In this document: positions 1 to 32,209 of the stretch, piece after piece
Layout of the letters: each line of letters opens with the position of its first letter
Numbering within the stretch: position 1 is the first letter of the stretch
Source of the DNA: Engraulis encrasicolus
Taxonomy: Eukaryota > Chordata > Actinopteri > Clupeiformes > Engraulidae
Reading direction: 5' to 3'
Length of the DNA stretch: 64,000 bases
Assembly (NCBI RefSeq): GCF_034702125.1
Contig: NC_085870.1
Location: 3,391,571-3,455,570 of the forward strand
Notes under the pieces: model-generated
Seen by the model: only the letters and a program-made list of their open reading frames with translations
What the model was told of the DNA's origin: nothing
Databases searched by the model: none
Position numbers and translations under genes: made by a program

Positions 1-485
1 ATTGTAATTTTATCCTACGGTTGGTAGTTCTGTCAGACATGTCTGTTAAAGTGGTCCTACATCGCCATAGGTAGACGTCAGACACATTTGTTCAACAACT
101 TATAAGTTAAATCCTGATTTTTCTGAAAATGTCCTTCCTGCTTCCTGCAATCGCGTCAGATCAAACCATGAATACGAAATGGAAATGGTAGTATTATGGT
201 CAGGACCAGGCTAGTGTTGCCCCCCCTCCTTCTTCTTCTCTTTCTGTGGCATTTGGTGACGGCTCGCATGAGATAAGCGCTACCACCATCTACAGTGCCA
301 AGAGGACTCCATTTATTCTCAACCTCAACACTCCAAAGGTCTACTAACAGAAGGTCTCCTAAAGGGGGGGGGGAGATATTAGGGGGCTTTTATTCTAGTT
401 CTTTATTTGCTCTGTTTTGTCATTCTAGCTATTCATTTTTGCATTTTACAACGAAGATATTTAACAGTTGCATGTGAGCCCAAAC

Positions 486-487
<2 letters not shown>
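1..487. other. Intronic sequence with no recognised feature
   Basis: This stretch precedes the first visible ripor3 exon. I see no exon, RNA gene or recognisable repeat apart from a short run of G near 366. Confidence 0.4.

Positions 488-564
<77 letters not shown>
488..564. repeat. (CT)n microsatellite
   Basis: An uninterrupted run of CT dinucleotides of about 77 bp. Confidence 0.95.
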
Positions 565-567
<3 letters not shown>

Positions 568-585
568 AATTTTCATTGTTGGAAG

Positions 586-922
586 GAAACACTTTACAAT
601 AACGTCCTATTCACAGCTTTCTAAATAATGAACTAATTATCAACAAAATGTTTACAAATGTTTATAAATGGGCAAGAAATACTATGCTAACACAGCAGAC
701 ACAGCGCAGTCGCAGTGGTCCTGTAAGTTTCTCCTCCAAAGAACAGAGGGCATGAAGCCACATAAAACTCACACAGTAGAAGTCGATTCCCACTCCACTG
801 TGCAGTCATCGGTTATTACTCATTTACAAACACTTGTAAATGCTTTGCTAAATGTTAATGATTATTAAATGTTAATAAAGTGTTTATAAAGCTGTGAATA
901 GGACATTATTGTAAAGTGTTAC
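586..922. mobile_element. MITE with imperfect terminal inverted repeats
   Basis: The left end reads aacactttacaataacgtcc and the right end is its near reverse complement (ggacattattgtaaagtgtt). About 30 bp pair at the ends. The interior is AT-rich and non-coding. It ends just before the 956 exon. Confidence 0.75.
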
Positions 923-955
923 CGTTGGAATTCAGTATGTCTACTTCTTTTACAG

Positions 956-20821
<19,866 letters not shown>

Positions 20822-21325
20822 GAGGGACAAGGGTGTGTGTAATGTGTAATGTGTGATGGGGATTAATATGAAGGAGCCAAGTCTTGAGCCAAGAGAATAT
20901 GTTGTGCATTTATGCCAGTGCTCTGTGTGTGTGTGTGTGGCAGTGTGTTGTATGCATACTGCTGAGAAATTCTCCACAGAAAGAACAGATTGGAAAGCAA
21001 TGTAAGAAAGATGAAACCAGTGGGTTTTGGAAAGACACGGGGTGCAGTGTGGCAGGCAGAGGAAGTCAGTAGCCTTTGGTGGGCACACTGAAGGCAATAT
21101 GGCACGGTAGTTGGAAGTGCAGGAGCGTGTCTACAGTATGTTCCCTCAGCCCATTGGTCCCACAGCCCATTGGTCCCACATCACTAAGATTTTAAACATT
21201 ATTTTTAGGCCTATTGGTTCTCTTAGAAATTTGGGAACATGGAGTTGTACAGCATAGGCCTTATATTTGAATAATTTCTTAAAACTGTGGGAACATGGAG
21301 CAGCAGGAATAAGCTGTAGCCATGT

Positions 21326-22951
21326 CCCTACTAACAATTTTTAGTTCTACGAAGGTTCCTGGAACACAAGCCCTTGGTTCCAGTTTAGTTCTGGGTACGT
21401 CCCCAGAGAGTCATGTTTGGTTATTTTTCCGTTCTCACTTGGTTGGCAGGAAAGTTTAATTTTCGTTCCTAGAATGTTATATGTGTAGTTCCCATTCCGT
21501 TCCCTTATTGTTCTCTCACCCTCACTTTATTCCTGTTCATGTCATGTTTGTTCCCTTGCCGTTCCCATATGGTTCCCTTAACCTTGTTGGTTGCATATTT
21601 GGCTCCTTAGACATGCTCCTGATGTTCCCCCAACCTTGTTTATTATTGTGAATGTGTTTTGGTCCTGCCCCACTATCTCTCACCATAGTTGAGGTACCCT
21701 GATCATGGTACTTAAGCACCTCCCATCCTCCACCATGACTGAAACACCCTGCGCCTGGCATCAGTTTGGCACACTGCTCTCTTAAATTAATGTTTAAAGT
21801 AGCTGAAAACATGTATGGTGTCTATATTTTATATATCAGTCTATGCCTCACTGTATCACAATGTGAGAGAAATATCAGCTGAGCATGTATGAACACAATC
21901 TAGTGGAGATTAATACCAAATGTTTTCTTTAATGAAGTTAAAAGATAACTATACTATCTACATCAAGTGCACAATGGAGCAAGCAATGTAACATATGTTG
22001 TTACTGAGCTCACAAAGCAAGGCACAAGATGTAGCTAACAAATGCCATAAGCCAAAAGCGCTAATAGCTTGCTTGCAAAGCAGGTAAACAAGCGCTATGC
22101 TGTGCCATGCTGACCAGCCAGCAGGCAGGCAGGCAGGCAAATAACTAAAGCACTCTGACAGTCCAGGTTTATATACAGGCTCAAGAGTACCATGTGACCA
22201 GATTGATTAGGAGTTTTCCAGGTGCAAGCAATTGAGTCATGATATACCAGCCCTAAGTAATTAGGTTTGGCCAGGCGCTGATGGACAGATTGGTTGTGAG
22301 GGGCCTGCTTGTTACCGGCAAAGGTGTAACAAGTTCTCAAGCTATTTCTTTCACTCACCACATCTTTTTTGTGATGTTGTGTGCACAGCCAAACCTTAGA
22401 TCAACCCAACCAAGTCGAGTTAAATGAATGAAATGGAATAAAAACAAAATAGATTGTGTACATGATTAAATCTGGAGGAAATACTGTTACTAATATGTAG
22501 ACGTATATGATTTAATCATCATTGCTTATGCTCTGAACAACACAGTATAAACAAAGTTGGGGGAACATCAGGAGCACGTCTAGGGAACCAGACGTGACCA
22601 GACCTATAATGTAACCATCAAGGTTATGGGAACCATATGGGAACGATGAGGGAACAAACATGAAAAGCAATTAAGGTACGGTGAAAGAACGGCGAGGGAA
22701 TGGAATGGGAACCATACATATATCGTTCTGGGAACTTAAATTAAACTTTCCTGGCAACCCAGTGAGAACCGAAACAGAACCAAAAATGACGTATCCGAAA
22801 CGTATCCAGAACCGAACCAGAACCAATGGCTGCTTGGTTTTTACTGTAACCAAAGGGAACGTTTCTAAGTGGTAGATTTTGGTTTGGTAATAACCCCAAC
22901 CTTTAGAGAACCAAAAGTCAAACGTTCTCTTTACGTTCTCTGTTACTAGGG
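21326..22951. mobile_element. Fold-back element with ~350-400-bp degenerate terminal inverted repeats
   Basis: The left arm (ccctactaacaat..., with repeated gttcc/ggttcc motifs to about 21640) pairs with the right arm (about 22550-22951, rich in ggaac/gaacc and ending gttactaggg). Matching blocks include gttcccccaacct against the complement of gttgggggaacatcag. The ~900-bp centre has no recognisable ORF. Confidence 0.7.
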
Positions 22952-23907
22952 TTGGGCTGTGGGACCAATGTGCCGTGGGACCAATGTGCCGTGGGAACAT
23001 AGAGCTGACCCCGGAAGTGCAGTGCTATTGAGGAGGTACACATGTAGTCTAAATTTGCACCACGAATGTCTAAAATGTCAGAGATGAGCCAAAAAGAAAA
23101 ACACTCTGCTGTATCATTCCGGTCTATTCCATTCATGAACTTCTCCAGACACCCCCTAGCAATGTACCGCTGACCCTCACTTTCAGAACAACTGACTTGC
23201 ATCACATGTACTCTGCCATAGTTTTCGCAGTTGACTTGAAGTTAAGGAACACGGCATGTGATGAGAGAGGGTATAAGTTATCATTAAGGTACTATGTGTC
23301 ACATGTGTCATCCTTAATGGTGTTGAATGAATTTTTAAGTTAGGATTACATTTGTGCATTACCAGATTCCTTGTTTGTACATTATTAAACTGTTCAAGGG
23401 AAATATTTGTAAATAAAGCCTTTAAAGTTCACCCCTATTATTAATAGCACATGTAAACAACTGAATAAATGTATATAATTGTCATAATTTGATGTCGGTA
23501 TCATTTTTGGTTTGTTTCAAAGAAAAAAGAAAAGAAAAAACACTGACATTGATTCACGTCTTAAGGGTTGAGATGAATTGTAAGCCATCTTGTTCAACTC
23601 TAAAGGTTTTTCTCAATAAATTTGCTTCAAAGTTCTGTGACCACACAATACCACTGAAAACCTCAGATCATAGTTTGACGACATCTCAGAGACCTAGTGT
23701 AAATCATTAGGCTTTCAAATCAGATTCTCTTGCGCAGCAAACCAAAGATGAGACGGCAGGCCGTCGTTGAATTTCAATATTTAAGTCTCCATCTTGTCCC
23801 CTGGGTTTAAGTCACCCTACCAAGATAAGACAGAAACTTAAAAGCCTAACTTGCAAGATTCCCTTTATCTCCAGCAAACGTGTCAAAGCCTAAAGGAAAA
23901 ATATTAA

Positions 23908-24743
23908 AGGATAAGTTCAGCCAATTTCAACATGTGTGACGGAGGTCATCTTGCACCTGTTCACCCCCCTCGGGGATCGAAAGTGCGACCTCGTCAACTA
24001 CAACGGTTCGGCAATGGGAGACACAGTACGATACCGCTGGGCCAAGAGACTAGTCTCTCGGCCCAACGGCACGAGACTGTATGAAGCTATCGGAGGGAGG
24101 TTTACCAACGTTCCACGCCAACTCTGTGCTAGTTAGCCTCCGTTACACTCTCCCCCTTAAACCTCACTCCCATCCGGGTCACGGCACCACTGTGACGGAG
24201 GTCATCTTGCACCTGTTCACCCCCCTCGGGGATCGAACGTGCGACCTCGTCAACTACAACGGTTCGGCAATGGGAGACACAGTACGATACCGCTGGGCCA
24301 AGAGACTAGTCTCTCGGCCCAACGGCACGAGACTGTATGAAGCTATCGGAGGGAGGTTTACCAACGTTCCACGCCAACTCTGTGCTAGTTAGCCTCCGTT
24401 ACACTTGCAGTTGTAATGCTCAGACTACATACTCAGGACTTGTCAGTAGGCCTACCTGGCTTTTTTTTCCCCCTTCAGCCTTTGTTTTACGTCAGAAAAA
24501 ACATTGATTTATTCCCAATAACATCCATGCAATTAGCAGACAACTAGCAAACCTTTTGGGAAAATATTTGGAGCAGGCCTATGTTAAGAATTGTTCTAAT
24601 GTAAGTGAAATCTTCCCCCATTAGAATAGCTCAGATCTCGGAAAGGCCTGAGCCAAAACAAAATGCAGCATTCACCGGGTACTAACAAGTCAGGGGTAGC
24701 GTGAGAAATAGAACAGCATATTGAAATTGGCAGAACTGGTCCT
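23908..24743. mobile_element. TTAA-type MITE hosting the TRIM element
   Basis: TTAA at 23904-23907 and 24744-24747. The ends aggataagttcagccaattt and aaattggcagaactggtcct are inverted repeats. It is interrupted at 23935 by the LTR element. Confidence 0.78.
23935..24403 (-). mobile_element. Minimal LTR retroelement (TRIM-like) with tRNA-type promoter boxes in the LTR
   Basis: Two direct repeats, 23935-24147 and 24191-24403, are each 213 bp with one mismatch seen. Read on the - strand each is an LTR beginning TGTAACGGAGG and ending CCTCCGTCACA. The 43-bp interior starts one base after the LTR with tggtgccgtgacccggat, which pairs with a tRNA 3' end finishing CACGGCACCA, and ends in a purine run (aagggggagag) just before the second LTR. 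Inside the LTR, tggcccagcgg fits the A box exactly and cgttcgatccc fits the B box at 10 of 11, about 50 bp apart. Flanks catg/cttg suggest a 4-bp target duplication. No protein is encoded. Confidence 0.85.
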
Positions 24744-25110
24744 TTAAGATGCCCACAGCAGTCGTGCATGACTCATATTAGGCAATACACTGCAGTTTCA
24801 AGACTACCCCTCACATTTGGTATAAATTCCAATGTGCATTTGAAGTTTAAGTTGATGGGAATAAATATTAATCATGAAAAAGCAATATTTACGCATAGGC
24901 ACACAAATTCTAAAAAGTAACAGATTGGATCCATCTGTACCACCTACTGTACAGTGTAGGCTTCATAGACTGCAGTGCAAATGATCTGCGTTACTCTGTA
25001 GGCCAGTGTTTTTTTTTGTCTTCCTAAGCCCTTTTGTCATACCACGAGTAGGCTATAGGCCTACCCCTGACTCATGCTCCATCTCTTTATCTGTCCCAGT
25101 GTGACTATGC

Positions 25111-25291
25111 CAGTGGTGTAGTCTACGTAGAACGCAGGTATACCCACTTCAACATTTTAGGGATTTCAGTATACCCACTTAAAATTGATTGATCCATTAT
25201 TTAGAATAGCACAAATATATAAAGTATACCCACTTCAAAAAATGCTCAAATATACAGTATACCCACCACAAAAAAGTAGACTACACCACTG
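25111..25291. mobile_element. hAT-like MITE, family B
   Basis: The ends cagtggtgtagtctacg and gtagactacaccactg are inverted. A perfect target duplication gactatgc lies at 25103-25110 and 25292-25299. Confidence 0.92.
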
Positions 25292-25400
25292 GACTATGCT
25301 CCAAACAGTTGTTACACTCTATATTACATAACATTTCTCATCGTATCCCTGCAATGTGATCATGTTGTGTACGTGTGTCGCTGGTTGGAAATCACTGCTG

Positions 25401-25736
25401 TAGGGCTGCACGATTATGGAAAAAAATCATAATCACGATTATTGATTTTTGCAGATTTTTTTGAAAAATATAACAAGACGAAATATAACCAAGAATGAAT
25501 TACATACGGGATGAGCAAAATAAAATGAATTGCAATAATTATGTAAAGGCAATAGCATAAAACTTAAGTGGCCAGATTTCTGGCCAGAAACACCAGCCTG
25601 TCAGCATGTTCTGGCTTCAAGGACGCTCTCAAAAGTAGGTCACTATTGCCACGATTAAATCACACTTAAAATCATGAGTTCGATTTCACTATTTTATCAC
25701 GATTTAGATTATTTTTCGATTAATTGTGCAGCCCTA
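25401..25736. mobile_element. hAT-like MITE, family D copy 1
   Basis: The ends tagggctgcacgatta and taattgtgcagccccta-like sequence are inverted. Flanks cactgctg and cactgcag match at 7 of 8. A truncated copy is at 50507-50752. Confidence 0.85.
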
Positions 25737-26454
25737 CACTGCAGAGCACTAAGCAGTTACTGAGAGTAAAAAGCACCGTGCAGCTGCAACACAACGTCAC
25801 AAACAGATTAATAAAAGGTATTCTAATCTCCTTTAATGGCAAACCAATTTGTTCTTAAGCTATGACAAATCGCACGCAACACAATTCACAAGTATTGATG
25901 GATTCATTGTCAAAAGAGAGTCCATTTTAAAAGCAGACAAGGCAAACACAAATGTCACTGTGCCTGTGGGGCTGTGGGATGGCCACCCGCAGAAGATCAA
26001 GTCCTCGACCCTGATAAAGTCCCCTGTCCGAGTGATGCAATACTGAGAAGGAGGAAGAGGAAGAGGAGGGGAGAGGAGGAAGTACAAAAAAACAGAACTC
26101 TTCAAGTTTCCCGTTGAAAAGCTCTGTAGCCTATATACGCAGGGAAAGTCATTTGAAGTGTACCGAACAGGCTCTTTTCAAATGGGTCAACTAGGGCAAG
26201 AGGTTTAATTCGAAAAAAGAAAAAAATACAAGGAGGAAAAAAAGGACAGAATGCACCATCCAATCTCACGACTTTGGTGGACGTAAACATTGAACTTCTT
26301 GTTTCGCACTTGCTGTTCAACCTGTGCTAGATACAGCAAATCTCCAGTGGTGCACCCCCCCCCCACCCCCATACTAGCTGCTTTCCCCGTGGCATAGCTT
26401 TACAGCAAGGTACAGCTTTGCTATCCTCCAAATAGACAGCTCCAAAGACTTCGA

Positions 26455-26754
26455 GTGCGTTGCAATATGCAACCTTGCCTCCTCCACTTGCGCTTGTCTC
26501 CTCGTCCCGCCTCCTGGCCCCTCCTCCGTGGAGAAAACGATAAAGTTTCCCAGCTGTCAGCCTAGCCACAACAACTTTTGAGGGACTGTTTTTCATCCAC
26601 CATCCCAATTGCAAATGAGAAAAAGACTCTACAATTGAGCTTTTGCAAGATATTGAAATATAATGCTGTTGTCAGTGATGTCATCATGACATACTACTTC
26701 CTGGTACGAGGAGACAAGCAAGTGGAGGAGGCAAGGTCGCATATTGCAACGCAC
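26455..26754. mobile_element. Palindromic MITE, family E copy 1
   Basis: The arms gtgcgttgcaatatgcaacc and gcatattgcaacgcac pair across the element, with internal matches such as ctcctccacttg/caagtggaggag. It lies on the 3' side of blcap, possibly within its 3' UTR. Confidence 0.88.
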
Positions 26755-27232
26755 CCTTCCATTACATCCAGACCATCCACTGATATTACAAAAACAAAAA
26801 CTCAACACCAGACAGACAATTCATATATTTGCTTTTTTTGCTGTCCTCATTTTCCTGTCAAGCAGAAATACATACAGGTGAACTCATTGAGGAAATGGAG
26901 GTGGGGAGGAACAAAGAATAGAAACGGCAACCGATTTCATGACAGAATACTGAGGGAGGAAAGTATTACATGGGGGTGGGGGCTCCTGCATGTCTATTTG
27001 TGTTTGGATACACCTCATAAGGCTTCTTTGCGAACAACAATCACAGAGAAGAGAACTCTTAATGAGGTGGAGGGAAGTGTGATAGTTTTTCAGATCATTT
27101 TACACCATGAGAATTGAGAAATACTTTTTTTTGTAGTATAATTAAAACGTAGGTAGGTACCAAAGCATGAATGGTGCACAGGGGTGAGAGGAGAGAAGAG
27201 CAATGCACTGGTAACCTATGCAGCGCATCTGA

Positions 27233-27352
<120 letters not shown>

Positions 27353-27664
27353 ACAGATCACTACTACAAGTAAAAGGACAAAATGCATAGGCGACAAGTG
27401 AGGCGGAGGAGGAGGGGCATGTAGTGATCCAGGCATGGCCTCATCACGCCGCGTCCTGGCTGGACAGTGCCTTGTATCCCAGCATTGCTGCGCTCCTGGT
27501 GAGGAGAAGGGGCCTTGTAGTATCACCAGGGCGGCTTTGTTACAGAAGATTGTCCAGGGTCCGTGTTGTTGTTGTTGATGCCGCTGCACCTGCTGCTGCA
27601 GCTGCTGTCGAGCGTGAAGAAGGCGAGCTGCTGCTGGTGGCGACCGCCGCCGCCGCCGCTCTTC

Positions 27665-27928
27665 TTAGGTGCCGACGATGTTGGGGTCGTGTGCAGAGTC
27701 CGGCAGCGGGGAGTCGTGGCAGTGATAGAGGAAGCAGTTCCCCCAGCAGCTGTAGCAGATGAGGAAGAGCGCCGCCAGGAACACTAAGGCACAGATGGTG
27801 CACGGCTTCCTCTCCAGCAGGAAGCTGAGCAGGTAGAAGCCCATGAACATGGAGTGGTTGAACCATAGCGCCGGGTTCAAAGGTTTCGGGATGAGCAGGA
27901 CTGGGAGTAACCACTGTAGGCAGTACAT
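27665..27928 (-). CDS. blcap: BLCAP, bladder cancer-associated protein homologue
   Basis: A complete 87-residue frame begins [20 protein letters not shown] and ends [16 protein letters not shown]. It matches vertebrate BLCAP almost residue for residue and has the family length. Two hydrophobic segments (about residues 19-39 and 43-63) make it a small two-pass membrane protein, with conserved Cys in the loop and second span ([20 protein letters not shown]). Mammalian BLCAP is linked to growth arrest and apoptosis and is edited by ADAR. The whole coding sequence is in one exon, as in other vertebrates. A 3' splice site (cccacctcctcag, exon from 27933) lies five bases before the ATG, so upstream exons are non-coding; I could not place them. 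Downstream are a CT/TTTC repeat and a palindromic MITE. Confidence 0.97.
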
Positions 27929-29195
27929 GGTCTCTGAGGAGGTGGGTTAAAACGCACCAATGTTTTTTTTGTTGTTGTTGTCGTTGCTGTTGTTAAGGGC
28001 TAATCCAAAATGGAGAGGTCTGGGGGGAGAAAAAAATATTCTCACAAACAGATTGCCAACCGCCACAGCAAATTCATGGGATCAAGACTTTGCCTCTCTC
28101 CTGTAAGGCCTAGAATGGAGAGGGGGTGGGGTGGGGGAGAGAGAACAAAGTCAGGCAACTCAGCATTCGATCAATGGTTCAAAAAGTTCACTCATGTACC
28201 TTCTACACAGTACACAAGCAAATAGATCAGGCAAAGGCTGGTATGACAAGGGGTTGGGTGACGTGTTGGCCTATTACTACGCTGTCGAACAGCTGTGACG
28301 TCTGGGAGAACATTACGTGTCCAGAGAGGGTAGTCTAGTCTGATGCAGCTTGGTAAAAATAGACACCTCTAGGCTACCCAACCGGTGTAAATCTGGCCAA
28401 ACTCGTCAACGGTGCAGGTAAACAGGGTCCTTATTAAGCTAGGAAGTCTAAATGACTGAGGAACGACGGGCTGCTTCACGAGCAATTCCTCATAACTGGC
28501 CTGAACACCCGTCAGTCAATATTAACTTGTGGAACTAATTTGTTTGAACTACAAGTATATCCCATCCCCCAATAACGCACACTAAATCCACTGTGATTGT
28601 GCCAAATACACCGTTGCAATTTGCTGCGCCAATGCTGAGTTTAGGGCTAAAACCGGCTACTTCAAGTTCCTACCAGTTGAAATCCTTTTCAGCCTTCACA
28701 TGAGCCAGCTTAACATCCAAGTGAGCAAGCTAGCACAGACCAAGAATTATTGCCCATGGTACGTCAGACGTGTACAAGTTGTCCTAATAATCTTCAAGTG
28801 CTTCTGCGTCATACCACTACTCCTCAATTTGACCACGCAGACGAATACACAAAACACAAGAATATAAAGGCTACTACACCTGACCTATATGCCTTGTCAT
28901 ATCCATAGCAAACCATTTGTTTTGCTAATGTTAGCAAGGTAAGCAGGAGCTTGGTCAATGAAGCTTGCTAGCTTGTAGCTACTTGACCAACCACGGGCTA
29001 ATTGCTCATCAGGCGCCTAGATACAGAATGCTACCGCTCAGCGCCTACAGAAATCTGCATTGAAATCGTTCAAATTATAAGTTTATGATATCCTTTCCAA
29101 CCTGTCATTCTCCATGTTCAGCAATGCTTTTTCACAAAGCGGGACTCCATTGCCCCCTTCGCTAGCCACTCTGATTGCGTAGCTGCTGGCTGCCC
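27929..29195 (-). other. Upstream intronic sequence of blcap
   Basis: Beyond the splice acceptor at 27934 I see no recognised exon, RNA or repeat. It is presumably the intron between the coding exon and the unplaced non-coding first exon. Confidence 0.45.
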
Positions 29196-31116
29196 CTGTA
29201 GCAACCCAATGTAAGTAGGCTGCCGGATGTGAGTGCCCGGATATCCGCCCGAGTATTTACGTCTATTTTACCTCAGCTACTCGATTTCGGTCGTGTATTT
29301 ACGACAGTTTAACCTCAGCTACTTGATTTCGGTCCGATTTGAGTCTGACTGAAGATGGAAGGGACATAGTTGTCGTGCGTAAAGAGCCCACAGCACATCG
29401 CCGTTTCGGCGACACCAGAGTTCCTTGATCTCCCAATCAAAAGAATAGGCTAGGCCCGGTGACCAATAACATCAAAATAATAATAATAATAAAAAAATGA
29501 AATTATAACTTAAAAGCGAATTGATTTGGGTGTGAACATTAAACTGTCTCAACCGGGCACCCAAAGGGAATTCATCAAAAGATAACGGCGTTACTTTCTC
29601 GTCGGCATTATTTTGTTTTTATTATCCAGGAGGACTGAGCTGAAAACTGCAGCAGTCACCTTGCACAGTTCTAGCTGCTCCGAAGCACGTGCGTGTCTAA
29701 GCAAATCATCCTGCCCATTCGCAACGTTAAATAAAAAGTTTTGCACAAGACTATAGCCTAAAATAGATGCACTGTCACAGACACTGGAATAGCCCGTTTC
29801 GGAAGGCATTAAAGTCACGAGTTTACAGTCTAAATGTAGCTAGCACTCGGGAAGTTTCTGAGTTTTATTCCTTACTATAGTGAAACATAACATCAGGATA
29901 TCCTATAAGTTAAAAGAATATCTGGGCATAGCCTTCTCTCTGAGTTAGAAAACAGCAGCTAGGCCTAGGCTATGCCGCATATTGTGTAGTTATTATTTGT
30001 ATTTGGTGGTGCAAAAACAACACGCGATCCATGCCGCATATTGTGCCATTATTATTGGTGATGCCGAAACAACAAAGCCAGATTGGTGACTAGAGCCTGC
30101 CTAGTACATTTAGACATAGCCTACTCATTTGATTGTGCCATGTACATTTAAAAGTGTCAGTGCAGAATTAAACTGGGCGCTGAATATAAATATTGGAACC
30201 ATTTTCCCTCCGTGTCTAGATACAGTCAGAGGCGCGCGCGCACGCTCTTATTTCTGTATTATATGAAAAAAATATCCTACAACGGTCACAACATCAGAGG
30301 ACCTTCGTGGTGGAGGATACTTGTGGCGGGGGCCGAGACCGAGTTGTTACAGGACACTCTTAATATTATTGAAGGGACAGACCATGCTCGATACTTTACC
30401 CGGTCTAAATGTAGCACTCGAAAAGTTATGCCGCATATTGTGCCGATTATTTGGTGATGCCAACAACACGTGAAACTAGGCACATTGGAGACTGCAGCCT
30501 ATATAATTTAGACATCGCCTATTCATTTGATTGTGCTACTAAACTTAGACTAAATGTGTCAGTAGATTACAGAATCAAACGGGACGCTGAAATATTGGAG
30601 CCAGTAAATTCGTGTGCAGTGGATATTGAGCAGATGTGTGCGCGCGCGCACAACTAATTTCTCTCCCATCTCTTTGCTCATCAAGCCTCCGAAGACACGG
30701 GCACTCAGGATACCTGTTTACACGAGCTGTTTAAATAATGTGATGCACATTCTTCATGACATGGCATGGTTTGGCCACCCTAAATTCAACATGACTGCAT
30801 TCGCACATATCGTTTAAACATCCATGATGGAATTGTCACTCTTAATGTGCAAGTATTGGATATGAAAAAAAGATCCTAAAACGGCCACAACACCAGAGGA
30901 CCCGTGGTGGTGTGGTGGATATTTGCGGCGGGGGCCGAGGCCGAGTTGTTACGGTAGGCCACAATCACCGTCAGGCGACACAGCGCGACTCACATAGGGT
31001 AGCTGTGGTACCGCAAAGCATTCCTGATGGTGGAAATGAATGCAAATACATGCAAATACTCTGGCGGATATCCGGGCACTCACATCCGGCAGCCTACTTA
31101 CATTGGGTTGCTACAG
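29196..31116. mobile_element. ~1.9-kb DNA transposon with perfect 54-bp terminal inverted repeats
   Basis: Left end 29196-29249 (ctgtagcaacccaatgtaag...) is the exact reverse complement of 31063-31116. The interior holds imperfect direct repeats: 30260-30355 resembles 30865-30960 (cggtcacaacatcagaggac type), 29990-30200 resembles 30425-30605 (tgccgcatattgtgcc), and a ~45-bp tandem pair sits at 29262-29345. No transposase ORF is seen, so it is non-autonomous. The target duplication is unclear (flanks are C-rich). Confidence 0.88.
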
Positions 31117-32209
31117 CCCCCACCTAGCTGTGAGCTGTGCTAAAAGAGGACCTCGTGAGTGCAGCTCTTTCTGGCAGTGCCTGACTGTAAACCCAAACAT
31201 TTGACTTATATAAAATACCTCTAGAAAACACCAGTTATTTGATCAATTTTAAAGTGTTCACTATTTTGATGCTTTTACACCCTGGAGTGAGATTTATTTT
31301 TAAAAGCGTTATGGAATATTCTTCACATGTTATGTATGGGATAATGGGACGGGATTTTTGGGGATCTGGCAACACTGGACATGGGGCATAGGTGGCCCCC
31401 TGCTGGTCAAATACTAAAATGATTCTTATAAGACAAGCGAATGTTTATTTTGTCTCACGCAAACTGAATTTGGAAAAGGTATGGTAGCTTACTGTGAATT
31501 TATGTGATGATGCATTTTTTGCATTATATGATGTATTCTTGCATTCAAGAATCACTGAAATACTGTAGAGAAAAATAGGCATTAGCCTATAACATAGATT
31601 AGGCTATGTAAATAACTGAGCATAAGCTTGGCAATGCACACACAGTGACAGCTAGTCTGGGCCACCCCTGCTGTGTTGTACATATGGACATGTGCGGTCA
31701 CAGGCTGCAGCACACATCACCATTGGCAACATGTTTGTGCCCTGATCTAAAAAACATTGCCTGTTTTTAGAAACAGAGGAGAGGGACCGGCCATTTGCAA
31801 TTTTGGCTTATTCCCACGCTGCCATAATCAGTTGTCTTTGCTGCTGCCATGCCCCTGTTAGAGAGGTTAGATAGCCTACTAAGGTGCCAGGTGTCAAGCA
31901 TTCACATGGAGAGGATCAAGCAGGCTGCTGCTGAGACTAAAACAAACAGCTGATGGTGTTGAGCATTTGCCACTATACAAGTTCCATTTGATTGGTTGTG
32001 TCTGGGGGATTGGCATAATTATGCAAAATGCACAGCTAAGAGGAAACAGACATGCAGAATTCCACCAACATAAAAAATAATAATGCTCATGTATCATTGA
32101 ATAGCCTATGCATTTGTTTGTTTGTTAGTTTGTTAGTTTGTTTTTAAGACAATGTGATGGAATGCCCTCATGTCCCTGGCCATGGTGCTGATCAATGATG
32201 AGAAGACAA

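Noticed and set aside
24230..24300. A genuine tRNA gene on the - strand
   Set aside because: A and B boxes are present but I could not fold a convincing cloverleaf, and the sequence is repeated inside LTRs. Treated as a promoter-like part of the retroelement.
27540..27914. 124-codon - strand frame overlapping blcap
   Set aside because: It is the blcap sequence read in another frame; the conserved protein is the 87-residue one.
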